A stretch of 34,488 nt of DNA from Flavobacterium sp. (GCF_024642105.1 NZ_JAHEBT010000006.1:1-34488); one strand, 5' to 3'. Positions 24,474 to 33,347 are shown, counted from the stretch's first letter. Program-made: numbers and translations. Notes: a model not told the origin generated them from the letters alone.

Positions 24474-27400
24474 TTAAAAATTTAGTAGTTCTAATTCTAG
24501 TTCAAATGCGAGGGCTTCCAGTTCAAGCTCATCTAGGGAATTGGGAGTAGCTGCTTTTACAGGCGCTAAATTGGTGCGGTATTCTAGTAAGTAATTGAGG
24601 CGGTTGAATTCTTCGGCGCGTGCCTGTGCGCTTCTTCCTTCAACCTGCAAGGCTGATTTCTTGGCCTGAATCTCAATTTTAAGCTCTGCCCATTTGGGTG
24701 AGTTTTGCTCTCCTCGATAAAGTTCTGATTGCGCAACAATGGCTTGTTTATCCGCTTCGTATTGAGCCATTACAGGACTTAGGTCACTTGTTAAGGAATA
24801 GCCTTTTGACTTCAACAGTGTGCGTTCTGTTTTTCGTACCTTACTGACATATTCTTTAAAATACGACAAGTAATAACCTTGAGAAAAGTAAATACCCAAA
24901 AGCGCATAGGAACTATCAATTTTACGCCCAATGGAGATGATGTCCTTGTCTTGTTGATCCGTTGAATTCAGTAGTAATTCAATTTCTTCTTTGAGCTCTT
25001 TGGCGCGCTTCACAGATTTATTCACCACCTCACCATCATTGGCCACTTTGGGTGTTTCCTGCAAGTATGTTGAATTCAGCAAAGTTGTCAAAAATGCTTG
25101 AATACACCCCAAAGACTTCTCGCGGTAATTGTTATAATACTTGATGTCGCTTTGGACTTCTTTTAAGGTATTAATTGCAAGTGTAATGCGTTTGTAATCC
25201 CGGCTTAAATTCTCCTTCGCTTGATCAAAGAACATGGCAACCAAACGATCTACGTCGGTTATCAAGGCCAGTTTGATTTCCTCGGGATCCATACTTTCAA
25301 GGTCAAGGACGTTTCCTCTATCTCCCCTAAACCAAATATCATTGATGCGTGAGGTCTTTTCTTCGAGTTTCTGGAACACGAATACATCCATGGAATCCTG
25401 CACCAAAGGCATCACGATTCGCACGTACTGAAACTGATTACCTTGTCTCCAGATACGTCCCTCGAGTTGTCGGATGTCTGTTGGGTTCCATTCTGGATAA
25501 CAGTTGTAGATCACCGTGCCTCGTTTCTGTAAGTCAATCCCTTCGCGAATAGTAGCCGTTCCAATAATGATTTTCACTACACCATCTAGGAATGCTTCCT
25601 TGATAAGCTCTTTTCGTGTATCGTTGATTTCTGAACTGATGATCTCTACTTCATCCACTCGGGTACGGTCATACATCACGCCCTTCTTGTATCCAATCTC
25701 TTTCTCCAGGTATTCCTTTACGAGTGGGAAAAACTGCTTTCCTCGATTCATGTAAATGACCTGTCCACTGGCAGTTTCTTGGTGGTCTTCGTGCCATTTC
25801 TTGACTGTAGCTATACAATCCATGACGTAAGCAATCTTTGGGCTTTCTGTAACAAACTCCTTATAGTCTTCCGGTGTTCCATTGAGTAAATACGGAGAAA
25901 GCGCGTTATCCAAACTGTAAGCCAGCGCACGGAATAAATTACCCATGTCCAACTTTCCTTGGGTGGATTTCTTGGCCATGGCAACGATTCCGTCCTGATT
26001 GGTTCGCTGCTTAGGTGTCATGTTAATGTAGGTCAATACCTGCTTGTCCTTTGGAAGTCTTTGCTTGGAGTTTTCAAAGTCATAGAGCAAAGGCAAATTG
26101 ATCTTCTTTGGTCGAACAACTCCGGCTTCTTCACCTGTTTTGTAAAGGATGTGATTGTAGATGAGTTTTTGAAGCACGCGTCGATTGGTGAAGCTTTTAA
26201 TCACTTCCTTTTCGACAATTTCTTCTTTGTAGTTGGCTGTCCATTCAACGGTCGGCAGTACGAACAAATCAAAGAAGGTATCAAGGTTCAAAATACCGTT
26301 GTCCCTTAATGAATCATAGGCCACGAGTGACAACATCGAATAGATTTCCAAAGGTGAATTAGAAAATGGCGTAGCGGTCAAAAGCATGGTGTTTCTGCCG
26401 TATTTACGCTGTATGAAACTCAGGATCAAAAAGGCCTTTTGACCGGTTTCAGAAGTCGCTGATTGAATGTTATAGCGCTTGTTTCCATCTTCATCGCTTT
26501 TCACTTGGCTAAATACATTTTTACAGCGGTGCGCTTCGTCTATGACTGCGTAGTCAAAGCCAAGGATGTCAATATCAGCAATGGTATTCTTTAACCCCAC
26601 GCCGATCATTTCCCGAAACTTCTGGTATTCAATCTCCTTGTCACGATTGGACTTCTCCTTGGATTGACCAAGGATGTTGACTAGTTCTGTGAAGAGCTCA
26701 TCTGACACGGACTTTCCAAAGCCTAGGCGCTTGAATCCTTCGTAAGTAACCATTGTAATGGATTTCTCTGGCACTGCTTTGTTGAGATTGATTTTCTCCA
26801 CGATGTCCGTGCCTAAGTTGAACCAGTCATTTACGGTGATGCCCGTATGGGAAAGTACTCCTGGTACGAACTCACCGGTTTTACGATCCGTATAGCCAAT
26901 GATCTCGTTCATCCACTTTTTGTAAGTTGGTTTTGGAACTACGACCAGTGGACGTTTGCACTTGCCTGAATATAAGTTGTGCGCGAGGTTTACGATGGCT
27001 GTCATGGTTTTACCAACTCCTACATCAAAGGCGTTGATTCCAGAGCCCATGGCTTCCATGAACGCTACTCCCTGGCGCTGAATGTCGGTGATTTGAAGTA
27101 TTCCGGACTTGAACCGCGCTGAGCATTCAAAACCAATGGGCACTTTTGAATAGTTGATATCCGATTGTCCGTTGTAAACACGGTTCCAAGCTAAGTTGAG
27201 CTTTTGCTGATCTTCAAAGGTGAGTACTTCATGTAGGAATCTTGAAAAGAGCTTTTCCCCTTCAATTCTGGCATTGGCTCTCAGCTCCGCCTTTTCTTCT
27301 TTGGTGAGGCGATCATCTCTGAGTGCTTTGTTGGCAATGTAGTAATCAGCAATGTCGATAGGTGAACTCTTTTCAAAGTCTGTATCGGCATTGAGTGTAA

Positions 27401-28145
27401 AAAGCCATTTGACAAATACGTTTTGCAGTGTGTATTTGGTATCGCCATCAAAGCGTATCCGGATTTTCTCACTGTCTTTTTTACGCTCTACTTTGCCATT
27501 GACTTTTCGGAGCTCTTCGGAGTTTTCCAAATCCATGAACTCTTCACGAACACCCGTAATGCTGAATAAATCTGGATTAATGGCAAAATCAGAAATAGCC
27601 GTAATGATAGGCCGTTCTTTTTCATCAGGGTTCTCAACGGTGAGTAGTTCAGGTTTTGCTTTTTCGAGTGCTTGTTTGTGCTGCTCATAGACTTCTTCAC
27701 CAAAATATTCCAGGATCTCTTTTTTGTCCGTTTCAAGCTGAGCCAAGCGATCATACATGTTGCCGTAGGTGTAAATCGGAAAAGGCATCATTTCTCCAGC
27801 GTGGTAAAACAAAGCTCCTTGTCTGACAAGTGTATGAAGTTGAGAAATCAAGACCCTACAAGTACCCTCCAGATGATACGCTTCCCAACCAGTCATCGGG
27901 ATTCCTTGGTGCTGTTTGTACCATACCCAAGCTTTGATTTCAGGTTCGGTAATCCCTGCATTGTACTTGGCCATGACCTCTTCAAAGGAGAGCTTTTTGT
28001 TTTCGGCAGTACCCAAACCTTTGAGCTCTTCGACCTGCTTTAATACGTTGTCAAGCACCTGAGATTTACCTCTCATTTTCATTGAGGTATATGGGTTTAA
28101 ATCGCCTAAATTCTGAATGTTAGCTATTCCTTTTAAATAACTCAT
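24474..28145 (-). CDS. SNF2-type helicase (DarB-like, mobile-element)
   Basis: A 1,223-aa SF2 protein. Motifs: Walker A region FDVGVGKTMTAIVNLAHNL (about 377), DEAH-type VIDEAHRC (about 535), motif III LLTATPFSNSPLE (about 590), and motifs V-VI IIGTATIREGIDLQ ... RQLEGRIWRQGNQ (about 860-900). The N-terminal 350 residues and the coiled C-terminus (about 950-1,223) are element-specific. Large SNF2/methylase proteins of this kind occur in Bacteroidota mobile elements and phages, as in P1 DarB; here the methyltransferase is a separate gene of the same operon. The start overlaps the previous stop (ATGA). The final 20 residues end ELEALAFELELELLNF, echoed in the neighbouring 126-aa protein. Likely role: remodelling or protection of element DNA. 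Confidence 0.87.
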   Translation of the reverse strand: MSYLKGIANIQNLGDLNPYTSMKMRGKSQVLDNVLKQVEELKGLGTAENKKLSFEEVMAKYNAGITEPEIKAWVWYKQHQGIPMTGWEAYHLEGTCRVLISQLHTLVRQGALFYHAGEMMPFPIYTYGNMYDRLAQLETDKKEILEYFGEEVYEQHKQALEKAKPELLTVENPDEKERPIITAISDFAINPDLFSITGVREEFMDLENSEELRKVNGKVERKKDSEKIRIRFDGDTKYTLQNVFVKWLFTLNADTDFEKSSPIDIADYYIANKALRDDRLTKEEKAELRANARIEGEKLFSRFLHEVLTFEDQQKLNLAWNRVYNGQSDINYSKVPIGFECSARFKSGILQITDIQRQGVAFMEAMGSGINAFDVGVGKTMTAIVNLAHNLYSGKCKRPLVVVPKPTYKKWMNEIIGYTDRKTGEFVPGVLSHTGITVNDWFNLGTDIVEKINLNKAVPEKSITMVTYEGFKRLGFGKSVSDELFTELVNILGQSKEKSNRDKEIEYQKFREMIGVGLKNTIADIDILGFDYAVIDEAHRCKNVFSQVKSDEDGNKRYNIQSATSETGQKAFLILSFIQRKYGRNTMLLTATPFSNSPLEIYSMLSLVAYDSLRDNGILNLDTFFDLFVLPTVEWTANYKEEIVEKEVIKSFTNRRVLQKLIYNHILYKTGEEAGVVRPKKINLPLLYDFENSKQRLPKDKQVLTYINMTPKQRTNQDGIVAMAKKSTQGKLDMGNLFRALAYSLDNALSPYLLNGTPEDYKEFVTESPKIAYVMDCIATVKKWHEDHQETASGQVIYMNRGKQFFPLVKEYLEKEIGYKKGVMYDRTRVDEVEIISSEINDTRKELIKEAFLDGVVKIIIGTATIREGIDLQKRGTVIYNCYPEWNPTDIRQLEGRIWRQGNQFQYVRIVMPLVQDSMDVFVFQKLEEKTSRINDIWFRGDRGNVLDLESMDPEEIKLALITDVDRLVAMFFDQAKENLSRDYKRITLAINTLKEVQSDIKYYNNYREKSLGCIQAFLTTLLNSTYLQETPKVANDGEVVNKSVKRAKELKEEIELLLNSTDQQDKDIISIGRKIDSSYALLGIYFSQGYYLSYFKEYVSKVRKTERTLLKSKGYSLTSDLSPVMAQYEADKQAIVAQSELYRGEQNSPKWAELKIEIQAKKSALQVEGRSAQARAEEFNRLNYLLEYRTNLAPVKAATPNSLDELELEALAFELELELLNF

Positions 28146-28522
28146 AATTGATTGATTTGAAGTTCGTATTCTAAAGCCAAGGCCTCCATTTCCAGAATGG
28201 AATAGCTTTGTTGTTTTTGGATTGTGGCCAGTATTTTAGACTTATCTCCCTGGATTGTAACCGGGAATTCTTTGCTTGTTGTAATGACTTCTTGCCCACA
28301 AATTTTTTCAGGATGCAGCACAAACCAGGTGTTGAAGGTAGAGAGCTCCGTGAAGCTCAATGGTGTTTGTGGATATTGCTTTGACTTGGCTCTTTCTTCA
28401 ATGGTCTTTTGATCATAGTACACCCCGTTGCGAAGCAAAGCTGCTTGCATGTCATCTGCACTTGCAAGTTTCTCACGGATTAGATCCATGCGTGCACGAA
28501 GGTATGTCGTTGATGTTTGCAT
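28142..28522 (-). CDS. Small protein between RadC and SNF2 helicase, shared C-terminal motif
   Basis: A 126-aa protein with no domain I recognise. Residues about 1-50 are helical and basic; the middle has aromatic strands (STFNTWFVLHP). The C-terminus, ILEMEALALEYELQINQL, is an acidic amphipathic helix like the end of the adjacent helicase (ELEALAFELELELLNF). Both ends overlap neighbours by 1-4 nt (TGATG with RadC, ATGA with the helicase), so it is translated with them. It may be a partner or adaptor in the same complex. Confidence 0.75.
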   Translation of the reverse strand: MQTSTTYLRARMDLIREKLASADDMQAALLRNGVYYDQKTIEERAKSKQYPQTPLSFTELSTFNTWFVLHPEKICGQEVITTSKEFPVTIQGDKSKILATIQKQQSYSILEMEALALEYELQINQL

Positions 28523-29280
28523 CAGATCATTGAAAATTCTGTTTCGAGCATTGGAATAACTGCTGCCGGTACCATTTGATCATGCAAGACTTTATCAATA
28601 ACAAGTTGCTCCACCTGCTCATAGCCTTGTGGGGACTGCATCATTTCAAATAAGTTGGGTGCATTGGCCGCAGTAACTCTTTTGAGTTGGCGAAGTATTT
28701 CTTCGCGGAGTTTCTTCTCCTGAGGGCTGAGCTTTGGAACATAGCCCATGATGCTACTCTCTGCTCTCTCGTTAAAGGAGTAATAACCGTTCTTTGTCAC
28801 AATGATGTGGTCTAAAAGCGTGATATCAAAGAATTTCAATGCTTTGACAACATTGCGCGTAAGTGAGCGGTCTGCTTCCGATGGTGTGAGGTTGCCGCTT
28901 GGATGGTTATGCGAAATGATGACGGCCTTTGCCAAGGTCTTAACTGCTACTGCTGTTAGAAGCTCGACATCAACCATTGTGGCGTTAATCGTGCCCGTCG
29001 AATGGTGGTAATAACCAATGATCTTATTGGCCTGACTTAAGAAAATGGCAATGAAATGTTCCTGAACTTCAATGCCTTTAAGGATTCTGTTCTTGAGAAA
29101 GGAATAGACATCCACCGATGCTTTGATATCCCCAAAGAACAAAGCTTCTTTGTTGAAAGTGATTTCAATCTCACGCACCTTAAACTGAGCCTCAATGGCA
29201 TCGAGTTCTTTTTCGAGTTCTGAGTAATTCTCTGAATCAAAAACCATTTGTGGCTTTGTAATTGTTGCTTTGTATGCCAT
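28522..29280 (-). CDS. radC: RadC-like JAB/JAMM-domain protein
   Basis: A 252-aa protein. The central domain (about 50-175) has the JAMM signature HNHPSGNLTPSEAD (about 120-133), a Glu in EVQEHFIAIFL upstream, STGTINATMV and a DHIIVTK strand, all as in RadC. The N-terminal helix-hairpin-helix region of chromosomal RadC is absent, replaced by an unrelated 50-residue segment; a helical C-terminal extension of about 70 residues follows. RadC-like proteins are common in mobile elements and often sit beside anti-restriction genes. The exact role is unproven. It is one base from the methyltransferase stop and overlaps the next gene by one base. Confidence 0.85.
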   Translation of the reverse strand: MAYKATITKPQMVFDSENYSELEKELDAIEAQFKVREIEITFNKEALFFGDIKASVDVYSFLKNRILKGIEVQEHFIAIFLSQANKIIGYYHHSTGTINATMVDVELLTAVAVKTLAKAVIISHNHPSGNLTPSEADRSLTRNVVKALKFFDITLLDHIIVTKNGYYSFNERAESSIMGYVPKLSPQEKKLREEILRQLKRVTAANAPNLFEMMQSPQGYEQVEQLVIDKVLHDQMVPAAVIPMLETEFSMI

Positions 29281-29281
29281 G

Positions 29282-30040
29282 TTATTTTCGTTTTAATACT
29301 AGAATATCCGTTGGTACTTTGGTGCTGCTAAACACCGGTGGTAAACGGTATGCGTCAATAAGGTCACAGAGCTTTTCGAGCTCCATTTTTTCTCCTTGAT
29401 AGCTGATGCCGTTTCTTAGAAAATTACTTCCCGTAATAAACACCAAAAGCCCACCAGGCTTCAATAGTTTAAGGGAGTAATACATAAAGAAAAGCTCAAT
29501 TTGATGCATCTTAGGCTTTGGAAAATAGGAACTGTAAGCGTTCTTGTATTTCCCATAAGGTGGATTTCCAATCACCAATGAAAATGGATAGCCGCCAAGC
29601 CAAGTAAGCTTGTCTTTTAATCGCTCGGTAAACCGTGGGGCTTTTAAAAAGGCCGTTTCAAAATAGCCTTCATAGATGTTGGCTTCTGGATAAAGAATCT
29701 CACAAATGCGCTTTGAAACCGGGTTGATTTCAAAGCCATAGCACTTTGATGGCTCCTTTGCCCATTTGAGAAAATTGCCCGTTCCAAGACTTGGTTCAAG
29801 AACCGTTCCCTTTGGTTCATAGCCATATCGATAGGCTAAATCCCACATCAGCTCACAGATGTAGTCTGGGGTAAAAAATTCGTACAATAAACCTTCGCCC
29901 GAAGCGCCTTTGCTTCCTTGCCCTCCAGCACCTCCGTATTTAGAAATGTATGTTTTATCCGCTTGGGAATATGCGCCCTTTGCTTTGTCCTTTTGTTGGA
30001 TAAAAGCCTCGATCTCTGTATTGAGCGCGTGTTGATTCAC
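29282..30040 (-). CDS. N6-adenine DNA methyltransferase
   Basis: A 252-aa protein. Motif I VLEPSLGTGNFLKWAK (SAM binding, about 80-95), motif IV VIGNPPYGKY (catalytic NPPY, about 155), and the conserved KPGGLLVFITGSNFLR stretch mark an N6-adenine methyltransferase of the TaqI/Eco57I type. It lacks an obvious separate target-recognition domain, although the C-terminus (YRLPPVFSSTKVPTDILVLK) completes the core. Start GTG 30,040 shares a base with the transglycosylase stop (TAGTG). No matching restriction enzyme is in this operon, so it could protect element DNA from host restriction or act with the SNF2 helicase. Confidence 0.85.
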   Translation of the reverse strand: MNQHALNTEIEAFIQQKDKAKGAYSQADKTYISKYGGAGGQGSKGASGEGLLYEFFTPDYICELMWDLAYRYGYEPKGTVLEPSLGTGNFLKWAKEPSKCYGFEINPVSKRICEILYPEANIYEGYFETAFLKAPRFTERLKDKLTWLGGYPFSLVIGNPPYGKYKNAYSSYFPKPKMHQIELFFMYYSLKLLKPGGLLVFITGSNFLRNGISYQGEKMELEKLCDLIDAYRLPPVFSSTKVPTDILVLKRK

Positions 30041-30711
30041 TACTTTGCTTGTGTTTCAAGTAAGCCGTTTTTACCCACTACTTTTAAAATATAGGAATAG
30101 GCTTCCTTGCTTTTTCCTTTCACTAAGTCCAATACCTGCTCAACACTGCCAGTTCCTGGCTTAAAGAAGTAGCCTTGATTGTAGCGAACCAGTACTTTAT
30201 CAAGGCGCAATACTTCACCTTCTTGGTGTTGATCCATCAAAATTCCTAAGTACATAGAACCTAGTAGCACATTGAGCTCTGGCTTCATTAAATCAGCCTT
30301 TGTAATTACATTACCTGTATAATTGTTCTCTTTGATCTTGTGTGACAAATACTTTTGTTTCAAGGGTCCGTTGACACGCTCTCCAAGGTGCTTTTTAAGG
30401 ATTGCCAGTTCTTCAGCGCTTAGCCTTCCGGCTTTGTTTTCCCAGTAAATTATGTCATTGGCCGTTTGGGTTTTCATCTGCATCAAACCCACAGCATTGG
30501 CAGAGCTCACCACCGCAGGGCGACCCCCACTCTCGGTGAAAATCAATGACAAAATCAATGAACCGGGAACTTTTGTCAAAGTCTCGGCCTGCTTGATTTC
30601 TTTATAGAAAGTCTTGCCAATGGCATCCATCTTGGCCTTGTTTTGAGACAAAGCGGTGTCGGAATAAAACACACGGGGTGTCATAGGAATGGTTACTGCT
30701 AACTCTGCCAT
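30040..30711 (-). CDS. Lytic transglycosylase (SLT domain)
   Basis: A 223-aa SLT-type enzyme. The catalytic glutamate is in LILSLIFTESGGRP (about 59), followed by AVGLMQM (about 74) and RYNQGYF (about 185), the order of Slt/MltE-like folds. No signal peptide is visible, so export would need the holin-like neighbour or virion delivery. It cuts the peptidoglycan glycan backbone with formation of 1,6-anhydro ends. It lies between a small TM protein and the methyltransferase in the operon, with a holin-like and a spanin-like gene upstream, as in a lysis or entry cassette. Confidence 0.85.
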   Translation of the reverse strand: MAELAVTIPMTPRVFYSDTALSQNKAKMDAIGKTFYKEIKQAETLTKVPGSLILSLIFTESGGRPAVVSSANAVGLMQMKTQTANDIIYWENKAGRLSAEELAILKKHLGERVNGPLKQKYLSHKIKENNYTGNVITKADLMKPELNVLLGSMYLGILMDQHQEGEVLRLDKVLVRYNQGYFFKPGTGSVEQVLDLVKGKSKEAYSYILKVVGKNGLLETQAK

Positions 30712-30713
30712 GA

Positions 30714-30872
30714 TTATGCTTTGTAAAAGGTGACGGAACGGGTTGTTTTCTGAATGGCGGTCACTGCAGGATCGCTCGCGTTGGAGGTATCGGTTCTGGT
30801 CGTTGAACCTTTCTTCTTTGTGAAGGCATACAGCGCAATAGCAGCGGCAGCTCCAAGGATGAGTTTATTCAT
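30714..30872 (-). CDS. Tiny single-TM protein
   Basis: A 52-aa protein with an N-terminal hydrophobic segment (KLILGAAAAIALYAF), a KKK stop-transfer cluster and a Thr/Ser-rich tail. The ATG at 30,872 overlaps the upstream stop (ATGA), a better start than the longer upstream reading of the same frame, which only retraces the previous gene. It is 2 nt from the transglycosylase start. It may be a lysis or membrane accessory protein; no family was recognised. Confidence 0.7.
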   Translation of the reverse strand: MNKLILGAAAAIALYAFTKKKGSTTRTDTSNASDPAVTAIQKTTRSVTFYKA

Positions 30873-31486
30873 GGTTTTTGAATTTGAATGGTTTGACTGT
30901 ACTTGATCGTGGCATTGGGATTTGATAAACCAACCCGTTGCTGAATGGTCCGTGGTGAAAAAAACCAAAGCCAGGGCCTGAGGCGCTCACCCCGGTATAG
31001 CACTTGGGTAAGTGTATCGGTGGAAGTAATCCAAAGGCGTTGTGTATTATTTTCTTGAACACCTTTGATCGTATACCACTGATCCTGGTAATCAAATAGA
31101 CTCACCTTGATGGTATCGTGAATAAGGCTATCTCGTAGCGTGGTGATTACATTGGTTTTAGTTTCCATTACCGTGGTACTCACTTGGGTAGCTTTTGAGA
31201 CGCCTACTTCGAGCGCTTTAATTTGCTTTACTTCTCTTGGAAAGAGCTTTTTTAGCTCACTAGTTTGAAGCACCAACAAATCTGTTTGAGCAGCGAGTTT
31301 TCCGCTCTTGGTTTTTACCAAAACAAGTTCTGCTCCCAATGCTTTGACATTGGCACTCAAACGCTTGTTATCGGCATGAAGGCGCTCATTACTCTTGTAA
31401 AGCAGCACGACTGCGGCGAGCAGTACCCCTAGACCGATGAGCCTTTGAAGCAGGGGACTTTTGAGAATGTTTACCAGTGTATTCAT
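30869..31486 (-). CDS. Inner-membrane coiled-coil protein, spanin-like
   Basis: A 205-aa protein with one N-terminal TM helix (RLIGLGVLLAAVVLLYK, about 15-31), a coiled coil to about 120, and a beta-rich end (RPWLWFFSPRTIQQRVGLSN, then ATIKYSQTIQI). The architecture matches i-spanin (Rz)-like proteins and a similar family in Bacteroidota phages; similarity to a named family cannot be confirmed by eye. It follows a holin-like gene with a 98-bp overlap and overlaps the next gene by 4 bp. Probable role: late step of lysis. Confidence 0.65.
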   Translation of the reverse strand: MNTLVNILKSPLLQRLIGLGVLLAAVVLLYKSNERLHADNKRLSANVKALGAELVLVKTKSGKLAAQTDLLVLQTSELKKLFPREVKQIKALEVGVSKATQVSTTVMETKTNVITTLRDSLIHDTIKVSLFDYQDQWYTIKGVQENNTQRLWITSTDTLTQVLYRGERLRPWLWFFSPRTIQQRVGLSNPNATIKYSQTIQIQKP

Positions 31487-31658
31487 TGTGTGAAGGTCTT
31501 TGAGTTTGGGACCAGATGTAAGCTGAAAGGATCGTCATGATACCTGCAATGGCGGCCGTTGCTACGGTTTCCATTTTGGAAGCAATTGCCAAAAGGGTTA
31601 CTACAGCCAAAAAAGCGGCAGCGTAAAGGGTGAGTTTGAATCTGGTTTGATTGTTCAT
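31389..31658 (-). CDS. Two-TM holin-like protein
   Basis: An 89-aa protein with two hydrophobic helices (LTLYAAAFLAVVTLLAIAS and VATAAIAGIMTILSAYIW) and a basic C-tail rich in Ser/Lys/Arg, typical of a small holin. The last 32 codons overlap the start of the spanin-like gene in another frame. The overlap is long, so the end of this ORF could instead result from a frame error near 31,480. It lies 3 nt after the 91-aa ORF stop. Confidence 0.6.
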   Translation of the reverse strand: MNNQTRFKLTLYAAAFLAVVTLLAIASKMETVATAAIAGIMTILSAYIWSQTQRPSHNEYTGKHSQKSPASKAHRSRGTARRSRAALQE

Positions 31659-31661
31659 GGC

Positions 31662-31937
31662 TTAAAGTGCGAGGTTCTCCCATTGTTTAGTAAACTGCTG
31701 TAAAGCAAAGCTGCCGGTCCTTGGGTCAAAGCCCAGGCGGATGTTTCCAACATCGTCTAGCTGTTGAAAGTCGCGCAACCAATAAATGAACAACCCATCG
31801 ATGCGCATACCGGCAAAATTGCGATCCTGCATATTGAGTACATGCAGTGGGTCACTGAAGGATTTCACTCCTTCAATGACCTGTGCACTTGTGGTATCAA
31901 CCACCCCTTCAATTTGCTTGGCTAAAATCTTGTCCAT
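31662..31937 (-). CDS. Fibre/appendage-associated small protein
   Basis: A 91-aa protein. Its N-terminus DKILAKQIEGVVDTTSAQVI resembles the N-terminus of the following-upstream fibre protein (EQLKIKQIEGLAADLATRAL), so the two probably derive from a common appendage attachment segment. The rest is a beta-structured stretch (MRIDGLFIYWLRDFQQLDD). Its position between the fibre gene and holin-like gene suggests a virion or appendage component. No family was recognised. Confidence 0.65.
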   Translation of the reverse strand: MDKILAKQIEGVVDTTSAQVIEGVKSFSDPLHVLNMQDRNFAGMRIDGLFIYWLRDFQQLDDVGNIRLGFDPRTGSFALQQFTKQWENLAL

Positions 31938-31939
31938 GA

Positions 31940-32857
31940 TTAGTAGCTATAAGCCACGATGATGTCATCTGATGCCTCCGTAGTGTATGGCACTGTAAAG
32001 GTGATGACCTTTGATCCGTTGGTTCTTGTTTGGGTTTTCACGCGAAGCCCATTGAAGAAAATATCAATATTGAAGCCCGCCTTAGGCACTTGCCCCAAGG
32101 TGATCGAGATAGCTGTATTTGCTGCACCTGTAAGTCCATTGAAAGACTCTGAGGTTGAAGTGAAGGCATCTTCCTTGGAATCTGCCGTAGACTGCGCAGC
32201 AGCAGCTGCTGCAATTCCCTGGTCTGCCTTCGTGCCAGCAGCGGCGGCGGAACTCACGGCGCTATTTGCAGTGTTCTGAGCAGCGGTTGCCGCCGTATTG
32301 GCACTATTGGCCGTCGTTTGTGCCGTTGCGGCATTTGCCAGAGCACTGTCTGCGGTAGTTTTGAGTGTGTCAAGGTTGATGTTTGCACTCACCGTGATTT
32401 TATCCACCTTGCCTTTGGCTGTGCCGTTGTAGGCATAGGTGTCGGCATTGCTTTCGTAAGCTGCTTTTACAGCTGCTGCAGTCAAAGCATTGCTAAAAAG
32501 ATCTTCGTCGGCGATTTTCTTAAACGTCGAAGTTGAACCCGTTCCGGTAGTAACCGCCGTAACGATATACAATGCCCATTTTGCATCGCCGTCGTCATTG
32601 ACAAAAACACGGTCTGTGACTTTCAGTCCCGTCAAGGCATTGCGCGCTGTGGTATCCGCGACGTTGAATGCGTTTTTGGCACCCACCACCAAGGCATCTA
32701 CCTCTGACTTGGAATACAGCGATAGGTTTGTTCTGGCACTCGATGCATTTACATCCGAGAGGTTGTTGGCAATTTTCACCACCTGGGCATCCAGGGCTCT
32801 TGTGGCGAGGTCTGCTGCTAGACCTTCAATCTGTTTGATTTTTAGTTGTTCGCTCAT
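31940..32857 (-). CDS. Tail-fibre/appendage-like protein with Ala-rich coiled coil
   Basis: A 305-aa protein. The N-terminus has the SDVNASSARTNLSLYSKSEV motif (SD-x-NA ... ARTNL) and an ALTGLKVTDRVFVND segment common in phage fibre and baseplate-peripheral proteins. Residues about 170-225 are an Ala/Thr/Ser heptad coiled coil (TAQTTANSANTAATAAQNTA), suggesting trimerisation. The C-terminal domain (about 230-305) has an IDIFFNGLRVKTQTR beta strand pattern, shared in outline with the 130-aa neighbour. It likely forms a receptor-binding or structural fibre. The protein is Ala-rich and locally GC-rich, unlike the flanking genes. Confidence 0.75.
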   Translation of the reverse strand: MSEQLKIKQIEGLAADLATRALDAQVVKIANNLSDVNASSARTNLSLYSKSEVDALVVGAKNAFNVADTTARNALTGLKVTDRVFVNDDGDAKWALYIVTAVTTGTGSTSTFKKIADEDLFSNALTAAAVKAAYESNADTYAYNGTAKGKVDKITVSANINLDTLKTTADSALANAATAQTTANSANTAATAAQNTANSAVSSAAAAGTKADQGIAAAAAAQSTADSKEDAFTSTSESFNGLTGAANTAISITLGQVPKAGFNIDIFFNGLRVKTQTRTNGSKVITFTVPYTTEASDDIIVAYSY

Positions 32858-32862
32858 GGTTA

Positions 32863-33255
32863 TTAATTAAGGGTTAAATACTTGATGTAAACTTGATCTG
32901 TTGGCGAGAGATTAAATCTACCGTGCCAATAAAGCGTTGTGCCATCGATGTGAAAAGCTCCGTTTTGGCCGTAGTCAAACAAAGCACCGTTGACTACCAA
33001 AAACAAGCCTTCTGGATCCGAAGTGTTGATATCGACCTCAAACTCCGTTTGGTCGCTCGAAATGACTTCTATGGTTTGGCGCTGCCAGTTTCCTGATACA
33101 GCTCCCGAGGTGCTTTCCTCTACGCCCGAAATTCGAAAAGCTTCGCCATTGATGGTGATTTCATCGTTGATAGGGTCTCCTAGTTTTTCTAGAAGTACCT
33201 GAATGGTGAAGCTCTGTTGTTCACCGGTTCTGATGTGTGTAAGTGTAAATGCCAT
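32863..33255 (-). CDS. Beta-rich appendage protein
   Basis: A 130-aa all-beta protein with the sequence FLVVNGALFDYGQNGAFHID ... VYIKYLTLN, which resembles the 'NG-x-x-L-x-x-G ... I-x-F ... D-x-I-x-V-x-Y' module of phage tail and fibre proteins and the C-terminus of the fibre protein downstream. It has no catalytic motif. Its ATG (33,255) shares a base with the TAA of the -1 frame tail of the glucosaminidase (TAATG), and it runs 5 nt from the fibre gene. Likely a structural or receptor-binding component. Confidence 0.7.
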   Translation of the reverse strand: MAFTLTHIRTGEQQSFTIQVLLEKLGDPINDEITINGEAFRISGVEESTSGAVSGNWQRQTIEVISSDQTEFEVDINTSDPEGLFLVVNGALFDYGQNGAFHIDGTTLYWHGRFNLSPTDQVYIKYLTLN

Positions 33256-33347
33256 TATTTCTGAATGTATTTTTTATAAATAAACCTGCCTGTCAAAAAG
33301 ACTAAGGCTGCTGCTCCGAGGGTAAATCCTCCTTTTTCAAGAAGATT
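33255..33347 (-). CDS. -1 frame TM tail of the glucosaminidase
   Basis: Thirty codons that continue the glucosaminidase after a -1 shift on ten A (33,346-33,355, coding strand): NLLEKGGFTLGAAALVFLTG, then RFIYKKYIQK and TAA. They have a 14-residue hydrophobic core flanked by Lys/Arg, a single TM anchor. There is no start codon in this frame and the frame is closed by TAA just upstream, so only a frameshift can express it. The stop overlaps the next ATG (TAATG), the arrangement seen between the other genes of the operon. Confidence 0.55.
   Translation of the reverse strand, partial: NLLEKGGFTLGAAALVFLTGRFIYKKYIQK

Noticed and set aside
25234..27690. Plus-strand ORFs of 65-116 codons inside the SNF2 helicase gene
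   Set aside because: Antisense shadows of a gene whose helicase motifs are all in the minus-strand frame.
30873..30968. Longer N-terminal reading of the tiny TM protein, starting at 30,968
   Set aside because: The extra 32 residues only retrace the spanin-like gene in another frame, and the ATG at 30,872 overlaps that gene's stop, as elsewhere in the operon.
31959..32870. Plus-strand ORFs of 72-126 codons across the fibre gene
   Set aside because: Alanine-rich coding DNA gives open antisense frames; composition (Cys/Ser/Val-rich) is not protein-like and no ribosome binding site was seen.
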